This document shows, in pieces, positions 1-7,702 of a stretch of DNA of 64,000 nucleotides; the first letter of the stretch is position 1; every line of letters begins with the position of its first letter. The position numbers were made by a program, and so were the translations under genes. The notes below the pieces were generated by a model that did not search any database, had not been told where the DNA came from, and saw only the letters and a program-made list of their open reading frames with translations. The stretch lies in NCBI RefSeq assembly GCF_900117395.1, contig NZ_FPEG01000002.1, forward strand, positions 248,001-312,000, in the 5' to 3' direction. Source of the stretch: Agrococcus sp. Marseille-P2731. Lineage in GTDB: Bacteria; Actinomycetota; Actinomycetes; Actinomycetales; Microbacteriaceae.

Positions 1-379
1 TGGTGTCGTGCGGGCTTCGAGGTCTTCGGGTGTCTCATGTCTGCTCTCGATCGGGGGCGCGGTGCGAGCCGCGGGGAAGTCGTTGTCGCTCGGTCGAGCG
101 GAAGGCTCGTGCGTCGCGGGTTCGGGCGGCGGGCGCTCGTGGCACGCTCGGCCGAAGCGCCGATGATCCGCGCGCCTCATCGCCCGACCCTACCCGGGAT
201 GACCCAGGTGCTGGCGTTCCGGTCTCATCCGATGGTGTTGTGGCACGCTCTTGCCGAGGGCGACGAGCAGCAGCGCGGCCGCCGTCCACGCCGCACGAGA
301 GGCCGCCCATGCTCCGCTTCCTCATCTCCGTCACGAACGCCGCAGCGGCCGTGACCACCCTCACCGCAGACGGCACATC
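1..379. other. No gene recognised
   Basis: Both strands are open in several frames here because of the high G+C, but none gives a protein with recognisable motifs, a good ribosome binding site or plausible composition: the candidates are dominated by Arg, Ser and Ala. The stretch could hold the end of a gene lying to the left, or degraded coding sequence. I see no hairpin with a T-tract and no tRNA-like fold. Confidence 0.4.
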
Positions 380-745
380 GTGACCGTCGCTCAGGCATTC
401 GCGGCACGCCTGCACGATGAGCTCGGCTTCCCCGGCGTCGAGCAGGAGACCGGGTTCCGCCTCCTCGAGATGCGACCCATCGGTGACCACGTCGTCGTCA
501 TCGGTCGAACGCTCGGCGCTGGCATCACCGTCGGCTTCGCCGTCCACGCGCCGAGCTTCGTCGCGCTCTTCAGCGGCTACGTCGAAGTCGCGGCCAGCGC
601 CTTCGCCTCCGAGCTGCGAGAGCCCGGAGGCTGCGGCGAGCCGCCGCCCCCGCACGTCGCGGCGGAGCTCCAGGCGCGATATCCGGGATGCCAATGGATC
701 ACGCCGGTGCAGTCCCTGCACTCCGTGCTGACTGAGGGGCGCTGA
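380..745 (+). CDS. Hypothetical protein
   Basis: Predicted 121-residue soluble protein starting at GTG 380. I do not recognise the family. The frame has normal protein composition from this point (hydrophobic strands such as HVVVIGRTLGAGITVGFAV near the middle, Gly/Pro-rich turn near residues 77-83), whereas the upstream extension of the same frame is Arg/His-rich and looks non-coding, which is why GTG 380 was preferred. The ribosome binding site is weak. It lies convergent with the VOC gene, 77 bp away. No signal peptide or membrane segment is visible. Function unknown. Confidence 0.5.
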   Translation: MTVAQAFAARLHDELGFPGVEQETGFRLLEMRPIGDHVVVIGRTLGAGITVGFAVHAPSFVALFSGYVEVAASAFASELREPGGCGEPPPPHVAAELQARYPGCQWITPVQSLHSVLTEGR

Positions 746-822
746 CGAACCCACGAGCACCTCGCTGCGGGCGCCGTGGCGCGGGCCGCCGCAACCCGCA
801 CCACGACAGGCAACACCGTCGC

Positions 823-1278
823 TCAGGCGGCGGTGACGCTCACGCTCCAGGTGACGCCGAAGCGGTCGGTGAGCATGCCGAAGCCCGCGCCCCACGCCGA
901 CGCGGCGAGCGGCTCGACGACGACGGCGTCGACCGACAGCGCATCCCAGTAGCCCTGGAGCTCCTCGAGGGTGGCGGCACCGATCGAGACGAACAGCGCC
1001 TGATCGGTCACCGTGGTGCCGTGTTCTCGGTGCGTCGCGCCGCCGCCGGCGATCGACCCTCCGGTCTGGCCGGGAATGTCGTAGCCCATCACGCGGAAGC
1101 CGCTCTCGGCAGCGACGAGGCCGAACACGACCTTGTCGGCACCGGGCAGCTCCGCAGGCATGCCGAAGTCTGCGTAGGTGTTGATGACGGTCTGGCCGCC
1201 GAACACGGACTGGTAGAACTCGAGTGCCTGCCGCGCGTCCCCGCGGAAGTTGAGGTGGGTGGTCGTCTGGATGGTCAT
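823..1278 (-). CDS. VOC family (PhnB/glyoxalase-like) protein
   Basis: 151-residue protein of the vicinal-oxygen-chelate superfamily, PhnB/3-demethylubiquinone-methyltransferase-like subgroup. The N-terminus (TTHLNFRGDARQALEFYQSVFGG) is the hallmark of this group, with the second half-domain ending in GVTWSVSV. Members bind metal in a shallow cavity; the substrate of this one cannot be deduced. ATG 1278 has a good GAGGAG ribosome binding site six bases upstream. It is divergent from a WYL-domain regulator 98 bp away, an arrangement often seen for PhnB-like proteins and suggesting that the regulator controls it. No anomalies seen. Confidence 0.85.
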   Translation of the reverse strand: MTIQTTTHLNFRGDARQALEFYQSVFGGQTVINTYADFGMPAELPGADKVVFGLVAAESGFRVMGYDIPGQTGGSIAGGGATHREHGTTVTDQALFVSIGAATLEELQGYWDALSVDAVVVEPLAASAWGAGFGMLTDRFGVTWSVSVTAA

Positions 1279-1364
1279 CGCTGCTCCTCGGTGTGATCGG
1301 CCTGCCTGGCTCGATGCGTCCAGCGTCGCAGTCGTGTAGGTCGACTCCTGTCCTAGACCGCCCC

Positions 1365-1376
1365 TAGGGTCAGAGC
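1365..1376 (+). promoter_or_regulatory. Leaderless -10 box of the WYL regulator
   Basis: TAGGGT at 1365-1370 is followed by exactly six bases and then ATG 1377, so the transcript probably starts at the A of the start codon. There is no Shine-Dalgarno sequence. A weak -35 candidate (TCGACT, 1341-1346) lies 18 bp upstream. Confidence 0.55.
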
Positions 1377-2372
1377 ATGACGACGACCTCGCGGTTGCTG
1401 CAGGTGCTCTCCCTGCTGCAGGCTCGGCGCGACTGGCCAGGGTCGCTCCTGGCATCCAGGCTGGCCGTCAGCGACCGCACGGTGCGACGCGACATCGACC
1501 GCCTCCGCGAGATGGGGTATCGCATCCAGGCCACCATGGGCCCGGACGGCGGCTATCGGCTCGATGCGGGCAGCGAGCTGCCGCCGCTCCTCTTCGACGA
1601 CGACCAGACCGTCGCGATCGCCATCGCGCTGCAGTCGGCACCCACGCTCGGCGCGGGGATCGAGGAGGCCGCGATCCGCGCCCTCGGCACCATCCGCCAG
1701 GTCATGCCCTCGCGGCTCCGCCACCGCCTCGACGTGCTCGAGGTCACGGCGATCGGCCGGCCGGGGGATGCCGCGCCCATGACCGTCTCACTGGACGTCT
1801 TGGTCGCGCTCGCGAACGGCATCCGCGACCGGGAGGTCTTGCGCTTCGACTATGCGGCCCGCGACGGAGCCGCCGGCGATGCACGGCAGCCCGTGCAGCC
1901 CCGCCGCGCGGAGCCGCACCACCTCGTCGCCTCGCACGGGCGCTGGTACCTCGTCGGCTGGGATCTGGAGCGCGAGGACTGGCGCCTCTACAGCGTGGAT
2001 CGCGTGCATCCGCGCGTCCCCAACGGCCCGCGCTTCACGCCGCGGTCGGTGCCGGGCGGCGATGTCGGTGCGTTCGTCTCCGCTCGCTTCAAGGGGTCGA
2101 GCACGAACGAGTGGCCGTGCCGCGGCACCGTCATCCTGCAGCTCCCCGCCCGCGACGTCCTGCCCTTCGCCGGCGACGGCACGGTCACCGCGATCGACGA
2201 CGAGACCTCCGGTCTCGAAGCTGGCTCCTGGTCATGGGGAGCCTTGGCCGCGTCGTTCGGGAGGTTCGAGGTGCCCATGCGGGTCGTCGGGCCTCCCGAG
2301 CTCGCTGCCGCGTTCGCCACGCTCGCCGAGCGGTATGCGGCGACGGCGCCGGGCGCCTCCACCCAGCCCTGA
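1377..2372 (+). CDS. WYL-domain helix-turn-helix transcriptional regulator
   Basis: 331-residue YafY/DeoR-like regulator. Residues about 1-60 form a winged helix-turn-helix (LLASRLAVSDRTVRRDIDRLREMGY); residues about 145-215 are the WYL domain, with the core RWYLVGWDLEREDWRLYSVDRV; the C-terminal WCX-type extension follows. WYL domains sense small ligands or nucleic acids in bacterial regulators. It sits divergently to the VOC-protein gene and is its likely regulator (inference). The start is leaderless, with a -10 box six bases before ATG. Confidence 0.88.
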   Translation: MTTTSRLLQVLSLLQARRDWPGSLLASRLAVSDRTVRRDIDRLREMGYRIQATMGPDGGYRLDAGSELPPLLFDDDQTVAIAIALQSAPTLGAGIEEAAIRALGTIRQVMPSRLRHRLDVLEVTAIGRPGDAAPMTVSLDVLVALANGIRDREVLRFDYAARDGAAGDARQPVQPRRAEPHHLVASHGRWYLVGWDLEREDWRLYSVDRVHPRVPNGPRFTPRSVPGGDVGAFVSARFKGSSTNEWPCRGTVILQLPARDVLPFAGDGTVTAIDDETSGLEAGSWSWGALAASFGRFEVPMRVVGPPELAAAFATLAERYAATAPGASTQP

Positions 2373-2423
2373 GCAGCGGGACCGTTCGGCGCTGAGGCCT
2401 CGCGCGGTGTGCGCCTCGCTGCG

Positions 2424-3800
2424 TCAGCGGGGCTCGGTCTCGGGCGCCTCGACCGGCTCCGCCCGAGCGCCCCGGCGCCGCAGGCCGCCAGAGGCGACGT
2501 AGGCGATGAGACCCACGATGAGGGCGATCCCACCGAAGAGCCACACGTGCGGCTCCTGCTGCGTGAGGAGCAGGATGCACGAGCCGATGCCGAGCACCGG
2601 CACCCAGCTCCAGACGCGGAAGTGCTCGTGCTCGACGCGGTCGCGACGCAGCACGAGCACGGCGATGTTGGTGCTGAGGAAGACGAACAGCAGGAGCAGC
2701 ACCACCGTCTCGGCGAGCGTGCCGAGGTCGCCGATGAACGTCAGGCCGATCGCGATGGCGGTCGTGACCACGATGGCGACCCAGGGCGTGCGGCGGCGCG
2801 GGAGCACGCGGCCGAGGACGGAGGGGAGGAGGCGCTGCTCGGCCATGCCGTAGGTGAGCCGGCTCGCCATGATCATCGTCAGCAGCGCACCGTTCGCGAC
2901 CGCGATGAGGGCGATGAGGCTGAAGATCCAGCCGGGCACGGGCAGCCCCGTCGCGGCGAACACGTCGAGCAGCGGCGAGGTCGATCCCGACAGCTCGTCG
3001 GAGGGCAGCGCGATGGCGCTCGCCAGGCCCACCAGCACGTAGACGACGCCGGCGACAAGCAGCGAGCCGATGAGCGCTCGCGGGTAGACCTTCGTCGGGT
3101 TCTGGATCTCCTCGGCCACGTTCGCCGAGGTCTCGAAGCCGACGAACGAGTAGTAGGCGATGATCGCCGCGGCGAGCGTCGCTACCGCCGGGTTCGTGTC
3201 CGCAGGGAACTCACCGACGCGGGCGAGGTCGCCGCCGCCGCCGCTCACCATGAGCGCGACGGCGACGATGATGAGCAGCAGGCCCGAGAGCTCGATGATC
3301 GTCATGACCACGTTGCTCGCGAGCGACTCGCGGATGCCGCGGGCATTGAGGGCGGCGACGAGCACCAGGAACACGGGTGCGACGATCATCGCGGCCACCG
3401 GCACGAGCGACTCGAAGTAGCCCGCGAACGCGAGCGCCAGGCCGGCAGCGCTGACGACGCCCGCCGCGAGCATGCAGAAGCCGACGAGGAACGACACGAT
3501 CGGGCTCTTGAAGGCGCGCAGCGCGAAGACCGAGGCTCCACCGGCGCGCGGATACTTGGTCACGAGCTCTGCGTAGGAGCCGGCGGTGAGCAGCGCCAGC
3601 AGCAATGCGACCAGCAGCGGGAGCCACATCGCGCCTCCGACCTCGCCGGAGAGCTCGCCGGTCAAGGCGTAGACGCCGGCACCGAGCACATCGCCGAGGA
3701 TGAACACGAACAGCAGCGGGCCGGTGATGCCCCGCTTGAGCTTCGAGGGGGCGTGCTGATCGGTGGCGGCTTCGGACGCCGGTGCATGCGCGTGGGACAT
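2424..3800 (-). CDS. APC-family amino acid permease
   Basis: 458-residue integral membrane protein with about 12 helices, of the amino acid/polyamine/organocation superfamily. The N-terminal signature KRGITGPLLFVFILGDVLGAGVY contains the broken helix 1 (Gly-rich substrate-binding turn), and YPRAGGASVFALRAF and YYSFVGFETSANVAEEIQNP are typical of helix 3 and helices 5-6 of the family. It probably imports an amino acid by H+ symport or exchange; the substrate is unknown. ATG 3800 is leaderless: TAGCCT (3812-3807) lies six bases upstream. A perfect 9-bp inverted repeat abuts this box and may be the operator. Confidence 0.87.
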   Translation of the reverse strand: MSHAHAPASEAATDQHAPSKLKRGITGPLLFVFILGDVLGAGVYALTGELSGEVGGAMWLPLLVALLLALLTAGSYAELVTKYPRAGGASVFALRAFKSPIVSFLVGFCMLAAGVVSAAGLALAFAGYFESLVPVAAMIVAPVFLVLVAALNARGIRESLASNVVMTIIELSGLLLIIVAVALMVSGGGGDLARVGEFPADTNPAVATLAAAIIAYYSFVGFETSANVAEEIQNPTKVYPRALIGSLLVAGVVYVLVGLASAIALPSDELSGSTSPLLDVFAATGLPVPGWIFSLIALIAVANGALLTMIMASRLTYGMAEQRLLPSVLGRVLPRRRTPWVAIVVTTAIAIGLTFIGDLGTLAETVVLLLLFVFLSTNIAVLVLRRDRVEHEHFRVWSWVPVLGIGSCILLLTQQEPHVWLFGGIALIVGLIAYVASGGLRRRGARAEPVEAPETEPR

Positions 3801-3811
3801 CGCATCAGGCT

Positions 3812-3837
3812 AAGCGATCCGTGGGCAAGGATCGCTT
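3812..3837 (-). promoter_or_regulatory. Inverted repeat at the APC permease promoter
   Basis: AAGCGATCC (3812-3820) and GGATCGCTT (3829-3837) are perfect inverted 9-mers separated by eight bases. The inner edge touches the putative -10 box TAGCCT (3812-3807) of the permease, so a dimeric regulator bound here would cover the -10/-35 region. The regulator is not identified. Confidence 0.5.
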
Positions 3838-3923
3838 GGAGCCAGAGCAGGTGCACAGGCGACGTACGTCGTCGCGTTCGCTGCAGCGCTGCGTGCTCCG
3901 GTCGCTGTGCAAGGGTGGGCGAT

Positions 3924-4133
3924 ATGGACGACATCGCGAAGAGGCCGGTCTTCTGGTGGGTGCTGTTCGGCTTCGCGCTGACCGTGGTCGCGCTCAGCGC
4001 TCTGCTCCTGATCTTCGACGACGGCAATGGCTCGCTGTGGTTCACGATCATCGGCTCATCCATCACCATGGCGCTGTGCGTTCAGCAGCTGCGCGCCATC
4101 CGGCGCCGCGGGCACCGGCCGCCGGAGTCGTGA
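3924..4133 (+). CDS. Small two-helix membrane protein
   Basis: 69-residue hypothetical protein: a short cytoplasmic head (MDDIAKRPVFWW), two hydrophobic helices (about residues 10-32 and 37-52) joined by the DDGNGS turn, and a basic tail RAIRRRGHRPP. This layout predicts both ends in the cytoplasm. Family not recognised. ATG 3924 may be leaderless: AAGGGT (3911-3916) is seven bases upstream. It is divergent from the permease and precedes the operator of the AAA ATPase; no functional link can be shown. Confidence 0.6.
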   Translation: MDDIAKRPVFWWVLFGFALTVVALSALLLIFDDGNGSLWFTIIGSSITMALCVQQLRAIRRRGHRPPES

Positions 4134-4170
4134 ACGACCGGCGGCTCACCGGTTGCCGATCGGAGCGAGA

Positions 4171-4213
4171 CGATAACTTTACCAAGCGTCCGCGTGCGCG
4201 ATAAAGTTATCGC
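4171..4213 (+). promoter_or_regulatory. Palindromic operator over leaderless promoter of the AAA ATPase
   Basis: CGATAACTTTA (4171-4181) and TAAAGTTATCG (4202-4212) form a perfect 11-bp inverted repeat with a 20-bp spacer, unusually A+T-rich for this chromosome. The right arm contains the putative -10 TAAAGT (4202-4207), six bases from GTG 4214, and the left arm contributes the putative -35 TTTACC (4178-4183), 18 bp upstream. The right arm is itself nearly symmetric: CGCGATAA, AG, TTATCGCG. This is the geometry of a repressor site that covers both promoter boxes. Confidence 0.65.
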
Positions 4214-5446
4214 GTGCGCACTGCTCAGACGAACCCCTTCAGCCCGGGCGCCGACATCGTGCCGGATGTCTGGGCGGGCCGGACGGAGCAGCTGAGCGAC
4301 TGGCGCGATGTCGTGCGTCCTCGGCTGATCGCGGGTCTGCCCGAGCGCGGTCGCACGATCCTCGGGGAGCCCGGTCTCGGCAAGTCCTCGCTCGTGCGCC
4401 GCATCGCGCAGCACGCCGCAGCAGCGGGGGACTGGGTCACCCCGCAGCTGCGCATCCCCTCGGGATCGGATCCGCTCAAGCTCGTCGCCTCGGCCGTGCT
4501 CGCGCTCGCGGAGGAGGCGGGTCTGCCGTCATCGCGGGAGCGACGCATCGCGCAGGCGCTCGCCCGCGTGCAGACGGTCGCGGCGAGCGGCCTCTCGCTG
4601 ACGGTGCGGGCCCAGGAGGGCCCGGAGCCGCACACCGCGCTCACCGCGCTCCTCGTCGAGGTCGGGCGGGCCGCGGTGGCGCGCGGCACCGTCGCGCTCA
4701 TCCACATCGACGAGGTGCAGAACATCGCCGACGAGCACGCGCTCTCGCAGCTGCTCATCGCGCTCGGCGACGCGATCACGCACGAGGAGGCGGTCGAGCT
4801 GCCCGGCGGCGCGAAGGTGCGCCGCTCGCTGCCCATCGCGGTCTACCTCACGGGGCTCCCCGACTTCGAGGATCGAGCCGGGGCCCACAAGGGCGCGACC
4901 TTCGCCCGCCGCTTCAAGACCACGGTGCTCACGGCGATCGACGACGAGGACATCACCGCCGCGCTGCACGGGTTCGTGCTGCCGGGCTGGGAGGTGCCGG
5001 ACGGCGACGGCGGCACCACGCGCATCCGCATGGAGGACGACGCGGCGGCCGCGATCGTCGACCTGTGCCGCGGAGAGCCCTTCCTGTTCCAGCTCGCGGG
5101 CGAGCGCGCCTGGTACGCCAGCCGCGCTGCGGTGATCACCCGCGAGCAGGTCGTGAGCGGATGGCGCGGGGCGCAGCGGGAGGCGGCCGCGCACGTCGAG
5201 CGCATCCTCACCCGGCTGCCGCAGCGCGAGCGCGCGTTCCTCGAGGCGATGGCCGCCCTGCCGGCTCGCGTGCGCAAGCTCGGCCGCATCGCCGCGGAGG
5301 CCGGGTACGCGAAGACGACGGATGCCGGGCCCACCTCGCAGCGCCTCGACACGGTGCGCGGCATCATCGACCGCGGCAAGCTCTACACGTTCCGCCATCG
5401 GGCTGTCGAGGCATACCTCACGAGCGATTGGCCGCGCGCGGAGTGA
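4214..5446 (+). CDS. AAA ATPase (ORC/archaeal-ATPase-like) with C-terminal winged helix
   Basis: 410-residue ATP-binding protein. After an N-terminal NPFSPG...AGRTEQL motif, Walker A is GEPGLGKSS at residues 51-59 and Walker B is IHIDEVQN near residue 165. The C-terminal third looks like a winged helix (PQRERAFLEAMAALP...RLDTVRGIIDRGKLYTFRH). Proteins of this plan are ORC/Cdc6-like STAND-type ATPases, common in actinobacteria and mostly uncharacterised. The gene is monocistronic, begins at a leaderless GTG and lies behind a striking palindrome, so it is probably tightly repressed or autoregulated (inference). A paralogue with the same architecture lies at 61376-62530. Confidence 0.8.
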   Translation: MRTAQTNPFSPGADIVPDVWAGRTEQLSDWRDVVRPRLIAGLPERGRTILGEPGLGKSSLVRRIAQHAAAAGDWVTPQLRIPSGSDPLKLVASAVLALAEEAGLPSSRERRIAQALARVQTVAASGLSLTVRAQEGPEPHTALTALLVEVGRAAVARGTVALIHIDEVQNIADEHALSQLLIALGDAITHEEAVELPGGAKVRRSLPIAVYLTGLPDFEDRAGAHKGATFARRFKTTVLTAIDDEDITAALHGFVLPGWEVPDGDGGTTRIRMEDDAAAAIVDLCRGEPFLFQLAGERAWYASRAAVITREQVVSGWRGAQREAAAHVERILTRLPQRERAFLEAMAALPARVRKLGRIAAEAGYAKTTDAGPTSQRLDTVRGIIDRGKLYTFRHRAVEAYLTSDWPRAE

Positions 5447-5486
5447 TCGCGCGGTCGGAGGGCCTCTGCGGCTCGACGCGCTGCGA

Positions 5487-6200
5487 TCAGCCGCCGCCCA
5501 TGAGCGAGAGCCCAGCGGCGACCGCGAAGCCGACCACTGTCGCGAGCCCCGCGCTCTCACGAGCCTTCTCGCGCGCCTCCGGGATCATCGCGTCGATCAG
5601 CATGACGAGCAGCGCGCCCGCGGCGATGCCGTCCACGAGGGCGACCGCGAAGCCGGAGGCGGCATCGGCGACCGCGCGGCCCGCGAGCGCCGCGATGACG
5701 CTCACCACCGCGACCCCCGACCACAGGAGCAGCACGAAGCGCTTCGAGCGACCGTCGCGCAGCATGTCGGCGGATGAACCGATCGACTCCGGCAGGTTCG
5801 ACACGAAGATCGACACGAGCAGGGCCAAGCTGACGCCTCCGCCGGTGGCGAGGCCGATGCCGAGCACCGCCTGCTCCGGCACCCCGTCGAGCAGGGCACC
5901 GATCGCGAGCGGGAGGCCCGCCGCGCCGCCTCCGCGGCGACCCGACCAGCGCTCGACGAGGCGGTCGGCGGTGAAGTAGGCGAGCGCGCCGATGGCGAGC
6001 CCGACCCCGACGCCGAGCGGCCCGCCCTCCTCGAACCCGGCCTCCGCCAGCTCGAACGAGACCGAGGCGACGAGCGCACCGGCTCCGAAGGCGAGCACGA
6101 TGCCGATCGTGCGATCCGACCAGGATCGGGCGATCGCCAGCACCGCGCCGAGCATGAGCGAGCTCGCGGCGATGCCGCCCCACAGCAGTGCCTCCAGCAC
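5487..6200 (-). CDS. ZIP-family metal transporter
   Basis: 237-residue membrane protein with about eight hydrophobic helices. Helix 4 carries ALLDGVPEQAVLGIGL and helix 5 carries FVSNLPESIGSS, matching the paired P-E metal-binding motifs of ZIP transporters; the first His of the usual HxxPE is Asp here. It probably moves zinc or another divalent cation into the cytoplasm. GTG 6200 was chosen because GAGGAGG lies at good spacing upstream and the frame beyond it is Arg-rich. It is convergent with the AAA ATPase gene and divergent from the RibD-like gene. Confidence 0.78.
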   Translation of the reverse strand: MLEALLWGGIAASSLMLGAVLAIARSWSDRTIGIVLAFGAGALVASVSFELAEAGFEEGGPLGVGVGLAIGALAYFTADRLVERWSGRRGGGAAGLPLAIGALLDGVPEQAVLGIGLATGGGVSLALLVSIFVSNLPESIGSSADMLRDGRSKRFVLLLWSGVAVVSVIAALAGRAVADAASGFAVALVDGIAAGALLVMLIDAMIPEAREKARESAGLATVVGFAVAAGLSLMGGG

Positions 6201-6374
6201 TCGTCCTCCTCGAGTCGGTTGCCCCCGAGCGCGCAGGCGCGCGTCGCATGATCGTCGAGGCGATGTCCGTGCGGCAATCCTAGGGATGTCGATCCCCGCC
6301 GATCGCGTCCAGCGCGTGACCTGGTGGCGGATCTGTGGGAGCGTCGCCGTGAACGCCCGAGCGAAGGAGCCAGG

Positions 6375-6959
6375 ATGCCGCGGACAGTCGTCTTCAACAT
6401 GACGGTGAGCATGGATGGGCGCATCACCGGCCCGGCGGGCGAGGGCGACATGGAATGGGTCGTGCCCCACGTGCTCGAGGACGTCGTGCGCGACCAGCTC
6501 GACGGCGCGATCCGCTCGGCGACGACCGCGCTGATGGGTTCGGGCAACGCCGAGGGCTTCGCGATCGTGTGGCCGCCCGTCGCCGACGACGAACGCGCGG
6601 ATGCGCGCGATCGGGCGTTCGCGCGCTGGCTGGATGAGACGGAGAAGGTCGTGTTCAGCTCGACGGGCACATCCACGTGGCGCGACGCGCGCGTCGTCAG
6701 CGGTGATGCCGCCGCGATCGTGCGCGACCTGCTGGCAGAGGCCGGTGGGGACATCCTCGTCTTGAACAGCGTCAGCCTCATGCAGGCGCTGCTCGAGGCG
6801 GACCTGATCGATCGGATCGACCTCGTCGTCGTCCCAGAGATCCTGGGCGGCGGACGCATGCTCTTCGAGCAGCCGCTCCCGGCCTCCAGCTGGTCGCTCG
6901 AGGAGCTCGGCCGGGGCGAGACCGGTGTGCTGGCGCTGCGCTTCCGGAGGCGTCGCTAG
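6375..6959 (+). CDS. Dihydrofolate reductase/RibD C-terminal family protein
   Basis: 194-residue NADPH-dependent reductase-like protein. The N-terminus VVFNMTVSMDGRITGP is the typical first strand and helix of the RibD_C/DHFR-like fold; LNSVSLMQALLEADLIDRIDLVVVPEILGGGRMLFE is the C-terminal cofactor-side motif. Stand-alone proteins of this kind are usually annotated dihydrofolate reductase family; true folate or riboflavin activity is unproven. ATG 6375 follows AAGGAG. The gene is followed by PadR and then ABC1 kinase in the same direction, with 90 bp before PadR, so co-transcription is uncertain. Confidence 0.82.
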   Translation: MPRTVVFNMTVSMDGRITGPAGEGDMEWVVPHVLEDVVRDQLDGAIRSATTALMGSGNAEGFAIVWPPVADDERADARDRAFARWLDETEKVVFSSTGTSTWRDARVVSGDAAAIVRDLLAEAGGDILVLNSVSLMQALLEADLIDRIDLVVVPEILGGGRMLFEQPLPASSWSLEELGRGETGVLALRFRRRR

Positions 6960-6984
6960 CGGCCTCTCGACTTCGAGCGGTCAG

Positions 6985-6994
6985 CGATATATCG
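6985..6994. promoter_or_regulatory. Palindrome upstream of padR
   Basis: CGATATATCG is a perfect 10-bp palindrome 55 bp upstream of the PadR start, with a degenerate second copy nearby (AGTATCGCC, 6999-7007). PadR proteins often repress their own promoter through A+T-rich palindromes, so this is a candidate autoregulatory operator. Confidence 0.45.
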
Positions 6995-7049
6995 TTCAGT
7001 ATCGCCGAACACAGATGAGCGGCGGGAACGCTGACCGAAGGGGAATGCC

Positions 7050-7649
7050 ATGCACGGCACGTTCGATGCAGGATTCGATGCTGAGGGATTCGGCCCGAGC
7101 GGCGGGCCGCGACGACGGGGCGCTGGCCCCGGTGACCACATGTGGGATGCGATGGAGCAGTTCCGCGAAGCGTTCATGCCGCCCCGCCCCCCGCGTCCGC
7201 AGCGGATGGGCCGCGGCGACGTGCGCGCAGCGGTGCTCGCGCTGCTCGCCGAGCAGCCCATGCACGGCTACCAGATCATCCAGCAGATCGAGGAGCGCTC
7301 TGGCGGCGCGTGGAAGCCGAGCCCCGGTTCGGTCTACCCGACGCTGCAGCTGCTGACCGACGAGGGGCTGCTGACGGCGACCGAGGCCGACGGGCGCAAG
7401 ACCTACGCGCTCACCGAGGGCGGCCGCGCCGAGGCCGGCGCCGCAAAGGAGCGCCACGCGCCTTGGCTCGGCGCCGAGGGCGAGCAGCAGCCGCAGCAGG
7501 GCCGACGCGACGTCGCGAAGGCGGGCTTCGAGCTCGCGCAGGCGGCGGCGCAGGTCGCGCGCTCCGGCAAGCCCGAGCAGGTCGACCAAGCCATCAGCGT
7601 GCTCGACGAGGCGCGCCGTAGGCTCTACAGCATCCTCGCCGAGGGCTGA
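7050..7649 (+). CDS. PadR-family transcriptional regulator
   Basis: 199-residue regulator. A Gly/Pro-rich N-terminal tail of about 50 residues precedes the PadR winged helix: RGDVRAAVLALLAEQPMHGYQIIQQIEERSGGAWKPSPGSVYPTLQLLTDEGLL (about residues 53-108), then TYALTEGGRAE. The C-terminal part is helical with Gln/Ala-rich sequence and probably mediates dimerisation. A GAAGGGG ribosome binding site precedes ATG 7050. The next gene, an ABC1 kinase, starts 53 bp later after a hairpin. The ligand is unknown; PadR proteins commonly respond to phenolic or hydrophobic compounds. Confidence 0.88.
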   Translation: MHGTFDAGFDAEGFGPSGGPRRRGAGPGDHMWDAMEQFREAFMPPRPPRPQRMGRGDVRAAVLALLAEQPMHGYQIIQQIEERSGGAWKPSPGSVYPTLQLLTDEGLLTATEADGRKTYALTEGGRAEAGAAKERHAPWLGAEGEQQPQQGRRDVAKAGFELAQAAAQVARSGKPEQVDQAISVLDEARRRLYSILAEG

Positions 7650-7653
7650 CCCG

Positions 7654-7677
7654 GGTGCCGACGGCACGTCGGGCACC
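7654..7677 (+). terminator. Hairpin after padR
   Basis: GGTGCC+GACG (7654-7663) pairs with CGTC+GGCACC (7667-7677, one bulged G) around a GCA loop, five bases after the padR stop codon. No T-run follows, so it may be a weak terminator, an attenuator, or mRNA-stabilising structure between padR and the ABC1 kinase gene. Confidence 0.4.
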
Positions 7678-7702
7678 GGTTCATCGCACACAAGGAGAGC
7701 CG

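Noticed and set aside
2409..3923. Long open frame antisense to the APC permease (plus strand)
   Set aside because: Arg/Asp/Glu/His-rich composition, no motifs; it is the mirror frame of a clear transporter. Only its last 69 residues (from 3924) look like a real gene.
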